Of a stretch of DNA of 64,000 bases, positions 60,241 to 64,000 are shown piece by piece. This DNA is from Fratercula arctica (taxonomy: Eukaryota; Chordata; Aves; Charadriiformes; Alcidae). Location of the stretch: assembly GCA_947846985.1 (NCBI GenBank), contig CANTUZ010000001.1, positions 150,628,447 through 150,692,446 of the forward strand. Direction: 5' to 3'. The stretch's first letter is position 1; each line of letters starts with the position of its first letter. The notes under the pieces are model-generated. The model had not been told where the DNA came from. It saw nothing but the letters and a program-made list of their open reading frames with translations, and made no database searches. The translations under genes were made by a program, and so were the position numbers.

Positions 60241-62505
60241 GTACAGTTGTGATATTTGGTGCAGCAATAATTTGCATCAGGCAAATAAACCCTCAGACCA
60301 GGAGACTCCAGCCTACAAACATGCATTCCCAGCAACTGGTACAGACTTATGGAAGGCAGGTAGGGAAAACCTCTGCAGAAGATCGATCAAGCCTTTTGCA
60401 GCTCCAGGGAGGTCACTGGAATGGGTCCAGCAAGCAGGTAAGTTGGGACAGTTGAGGCAATTTTCCAAGTGATCAGTTGGGAACCAGAGAAAAGGGAAAT
60501 ATTGCATTTTCTCTGTAAGAAGAAACATTCTTTACACATCCAGGCTTAGACAGACTTGGCTCTGTTTCATAACATTTCATATCTTTCATTGTTTTATGTG
60601 CAATATATATTTTAAGAATTGGATAACAATGGCTTTATGGAAATTAGAGGAAGTTAAATAGATGTTGCATTTTAAAAAATTCCTGTGGCTGGTCCATCTG
60701 GTGTAACTTCTTTTTACCCTTGGACCAGACCTTTGGAAATCTCAGCATGTCCTAAATGAGTCAAGACCATAACCTGGTATACTCAAGGCCTGCTGAGCAT
60801 ATCTATCTATATGTGTTTGACCATTTGTGTTCTAATTACATGCTGTGTTCAGGCCACATTGCCTTTGCTTGTGCTGTCCAAGTAAAACGTGTCAAACAAA
60901 TGTTACTGTCAGCGGTGGAATCCCAGAAGTTGCTCAAGAAGGGAGCGCCTGGCTGTAAGGATGCAATATGAGGTGGAGGGGGGGAAGAAAGGCAAATCAG
61001 GTCAAAAGGTGTGGGGATGCCCTGATCTCCAAGGCACTCAGCCTCTGCCCACATGGCAAGATCAACAGCGACCTGGTACGTAGCAAACGATCACAGAGTA
61101 CAGAATATGTTGAACACTGCTTCCTTATAAAAGGACTGGCTGGCTTTCTAGCAACAGCCAGTGTCTCTTTCTCTTCTACACAGCCCTCCCTCTCCTGGCA
61201 CTGGAGAGCTGCCAGCCTCCTGTAGCTAAGCCCACAAGCAGAAGCAGCCCGCAAAAGTTGCTCATGTAGCAGCTGCTCCATCAAAGTCACCAACTCAGTT
61301 GCCACAACACTAGAGCAAATAGCAAAAGTTTGCACTGTTGTGGGAAAATCAAGGAGGACAGGCCTGCTGTTTTCCCAGGTAATTCCTTCTGCAGAAAGCT
61401 TCTAAGGAGAACAAACTGTTCCCTTGCTGTTACGGAAAAAAACATCTGACTTTCACCGAGCACTAGAGACTGAGTGCAAAATAATGCATATGGACCAGAT
61501 AGATCTGGATGTGACTGTACTACTTCTTCTGAGGTCTGGAAGGCACAGCACAGCCATTCCCCCAAACACACGAAACCTTGATGGTGCTAATAGAGCTAAT
61601 ACATCCTTTTCTCACCAATGGGTGAAGAGAGTTTTACCTTCTTATTTTGTGTCTTTCAACATCTCCTTTTCCACCCTCCACTAAGGGGCAAAATTACCAT
61701 TGCATCTTCTTCCCTGCTGTCCAAGAAGCCACAACCACAAGAGATCATACTGCATCTTCACTCCCTGAGCAAGCACGTAGCAAGCATGCTACTGTTTGTG
61801 TGCTGTTTATTTGAATCAGGAAGGCCTTACAGCAAACAAAATACAGCCAGCTGAGATGAAATGAGATAATAAGGTTTCCTCAGGGAACAGGCAATTCTTA
61901 TAATGCAGATCTGAAGCTAACTTCTGCTCTCCAATGTATTGGTACTTGTTAGAGCGGTTTGATGAAAACAACTGAGTGTCAAGTGGTGGCACCATCTCCG
62001 GTTACCACAGCTGCATGTTTGGGTTTTTTTACCTTTGTTGTGAAAGAATAGGATTTGTTCCTTGGTTTCTCCAGCAAAAACATCTCTTAAGATCTGGGAT
62101 TCTTATTTGGGACCTTCAAAAATTATTATGACCTCATCTCTAGCATCACACAGGGAATATCCCTCAGTAAAGAGCCAACTACCTTTTCTCCCTAGACAGG
62201 TGCTTCGTAAAATCTGAGAGGGTAATACCATACAGCTAAGCCTACAAGAGGCCCAAGGAAACCTGAGATCATGATGAGTAAATTATTTCATCACCAGTAA
62301 GGATCCTTTCTTTATTATTCTGAACATGTCCATCCTAGGGACCAAGATTTGCCTGTGACTTCTGGACCAATGTCCACAGCTGGATCTAAGCAGGCTGAGG
62401 GGTGTGTGAGATTTTTAATGCAAATGGCTGAGGGAGTAAAAGAAAAAAGAAAAAAATGAACCAATAAACAAACAAAAAACCCAAGCAGTTTTCCTGCCAG
62501 AACTG

Positions 62506-62543
<38 letters not shown>

Positions 62544-63744
62544 CTTCCATTGTCTGGTGCTTGTAAAAGCAAAAAAAAAGCAAAGGGAAAAGGGAGGTGG
62601 CAATCTGGAGTTCCCACTCACCAGTCAGCACAAGTATGTTCATCTTTCCTCACATCTGACTTTTTTCTTGAACCAAAGCTTAAATACTTGGTTACAAGGG
62701 CTGGGCATCCAAGGATGCCCCAGTGCCCCTGAGGGAAAAAAATGGTAAACCTAGACCTTGTTTTATCCAATATTGACTGTTCATTTCTATTGCAAACAAC
62801 AACTGTTGGTAACTAAAACAGGATCCTTTATCCTACTGTTTTGTAAACAATCTGGTCTACTAGTCAGCATGGAGATGATATGCAGATCTGTCTTTCATTT
62901 CCATCAGACCAGATGCTGATCTGCCTTTGCTTTTCCGTTGCAAAATTCAGATCAGGAGTTGGATAAGACTTAAGTGACTGAGGTTTAACCCAGACAAGAG
63001 TCAGTTGTCATTTGTGGAGGGAGGGAAGAGCTCTGAGTCTGCAGAAGGGTGTGTCGAGTCTCAGTACTCAAATTTCTTCTTAGGTTCCTAAGCAATTCAA
63101 AAATTAGGACAGTGCTTTGGCCCTCTAGATACTGCAGATTAGGATGGGATTGGTTGGGCTGACACATAGATAGTTTAGGGGACTCGGGGGTCTCTGAAGT
63201 AGCTATCATTGAAGGAGTCATGCCTCTAAAACATATTTGGCGTTGAATAGTCCCAGCAGCTGCAGAGAAGAAATCTGGTTTCCTCCTCAGCAGATGTCTG
63301 TATACAATATTTGTGAGAACTGAACTCCTTATCACAACAGGGAATGTATCTTCTCTTCCCTCTGAAGTCTCAAAAAAATAGCTCTAGAGCTTCCAGCTTG
63401 AAAACAATCTGCTTTCCCAAAAGGTACAATAGAGTTCCGATGTTTTCCTTTAAATATTCATGGTGATTAAAATTGGACTTTAATAGTTGCATGGATCCCT
63501 TTTATGGTTGTGGTGGTGGTGTTAAATTAAAATTAGCATGTTAGCAAAAGTGAATAACATCTGTAAATTGCATAGTGATTATTCCACGGAAATGAACCCC
63601 TTTCTTTTTGCTTTTTTCCATTTCATAGGTAAGATGATCTCATTCTTCCAAAAGGTAGGGTTGCTTTTTTTTTCATATATGCCGATCTAGTACTGATTTC
63701 CTCACTTTTTTACGTGTCATCCCTGGAAAGACAAGCACTTATCT
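60241..63744. other. Intergenic, no gene seen
   Basis: It contains the T37 tract at 62507-62543 and otherwise unique sequence. No exon, RNA gene or transposon was recognised. ORFs spanning the T37 tract encode homopolymers and are artefacts. Confidence 0.5.
62507..62543. repeat. T37 homopolymer
   Basis: This is an uninterrupted run of 37 T on the plus strand, the longest pure homopolymer in the window. No recognisable retrotransposon adjoins it on either side. Its length in the assembly may be inexact. Confidence 0.95.
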
Positions 63745-63935
63745 ACTGAATTAAGGGATTTTGTGATGACAACTGGTGTCATTACCTGTACTATACAGTA
63801 AGAGAAAAGTAAGGTACAGACAGGTATAATGACTCCATCCAGTATGATCCAAGAGGCTGATGAAAAAGCTGGGGAAAGAACCCGCCATTCTGAGTCCCAG
63901 GTCAATGCCCTGTCGGTGAGCCCCCACTAACTGTA
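63745..63935 (-). repeat. MIR-type SINE relic, tRNA-derived head
   Basis: Read on the minus strand it has GGGGGCTCACCGACAGGGCA, then GGGACTCAGAATGGCGGG directly followed by TTCTTTCCCCAGC (a B-box-like GGTTCxxxxCC), and then a segment matching the MIR core order down to CTTACTTTTCTC. On the plus strand the AAGAACCCGCCATTCTGAGTC part matches the 'agaacccaggagtcctgactc' style seen in amniote MIR copies. It lies close to the window's right edge. Confidence 0.55.
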
Positions 63936-64000
63936 AGGAACAATTAAACATTCATACAGCTTTAACAGAATTGCATAGCTCTTCATTGCTTCATTCAGCC

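Overview
The window is ordinary vertebrate nuclear DNA, almost certainly from a bird. The only sizeable transposons are two 5'-truncated CR1 LINEs. There is no Alu or L1, the introns are short (0.55 to 6 kb), and the two genes keep the neighbour order I know from human 7q33, where FAM180A lies next to SLC13A4 on the same strand. Nothing bacterial, phage-like or CRISPR-like is present. Genes were found by translating exons on both strands and fitting GT..AG splice sites with matching phases.

Left flank (1-6910): an old CR1 LINE on the minus strand (about 812-1978), a probable MIR fragment, mostly unique sequence, and the predicted 3' UTR of SLC13A4 with a cluster of AATAAA signals at 5501-5522. 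A short plus-strand ORF near 2074-2137 has a faint likeness to STMP1, a neighbour of SLC13A4 in human, but I do not call it a gene.

Centre (6911-32615, minus strand): the complete coding region of SLC13A4, the plasma-membrane sodium/sulfate cotransporter NaS2 (SUT1). All 16 coding exons are resolved. Their phases join into an open frame of 1902 nt (633 residues plus stop), against 626 residues in human. Both sodium-site motifs (SNT and SNP), the family signature region and the C-terminal glycosylation sequon are intact. Introns carry simple repeats, a G-tract/C-tract hairpin (intron 5) and a palindromic element (intron 9).

Right of SLC13A4 (36958-38850, minus strand): the last two coding exons of FAM180A, encoding a small, presumably secreted protein of unknown function. 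Its signal-peptide exon could not be found and lies at higher coordinates, inside or beyond the window.

Right flank (38851-64000): intergenic or FAM180A intron. It holds a younger, internally deleted CR1 (45955-48125), several MIR-type SINE relics, simple repeats, and AT-rich blocks that may be conserved regulatory DNA. The longest unexplained ORF (208 codons at 43171) is probably chance. The two genes face the same way but nothing suggests a shared function. I found no novel system; the points worth following are mostly about transcript ends, non-B DNA, ancient repeats and the missing FAM180A exon.
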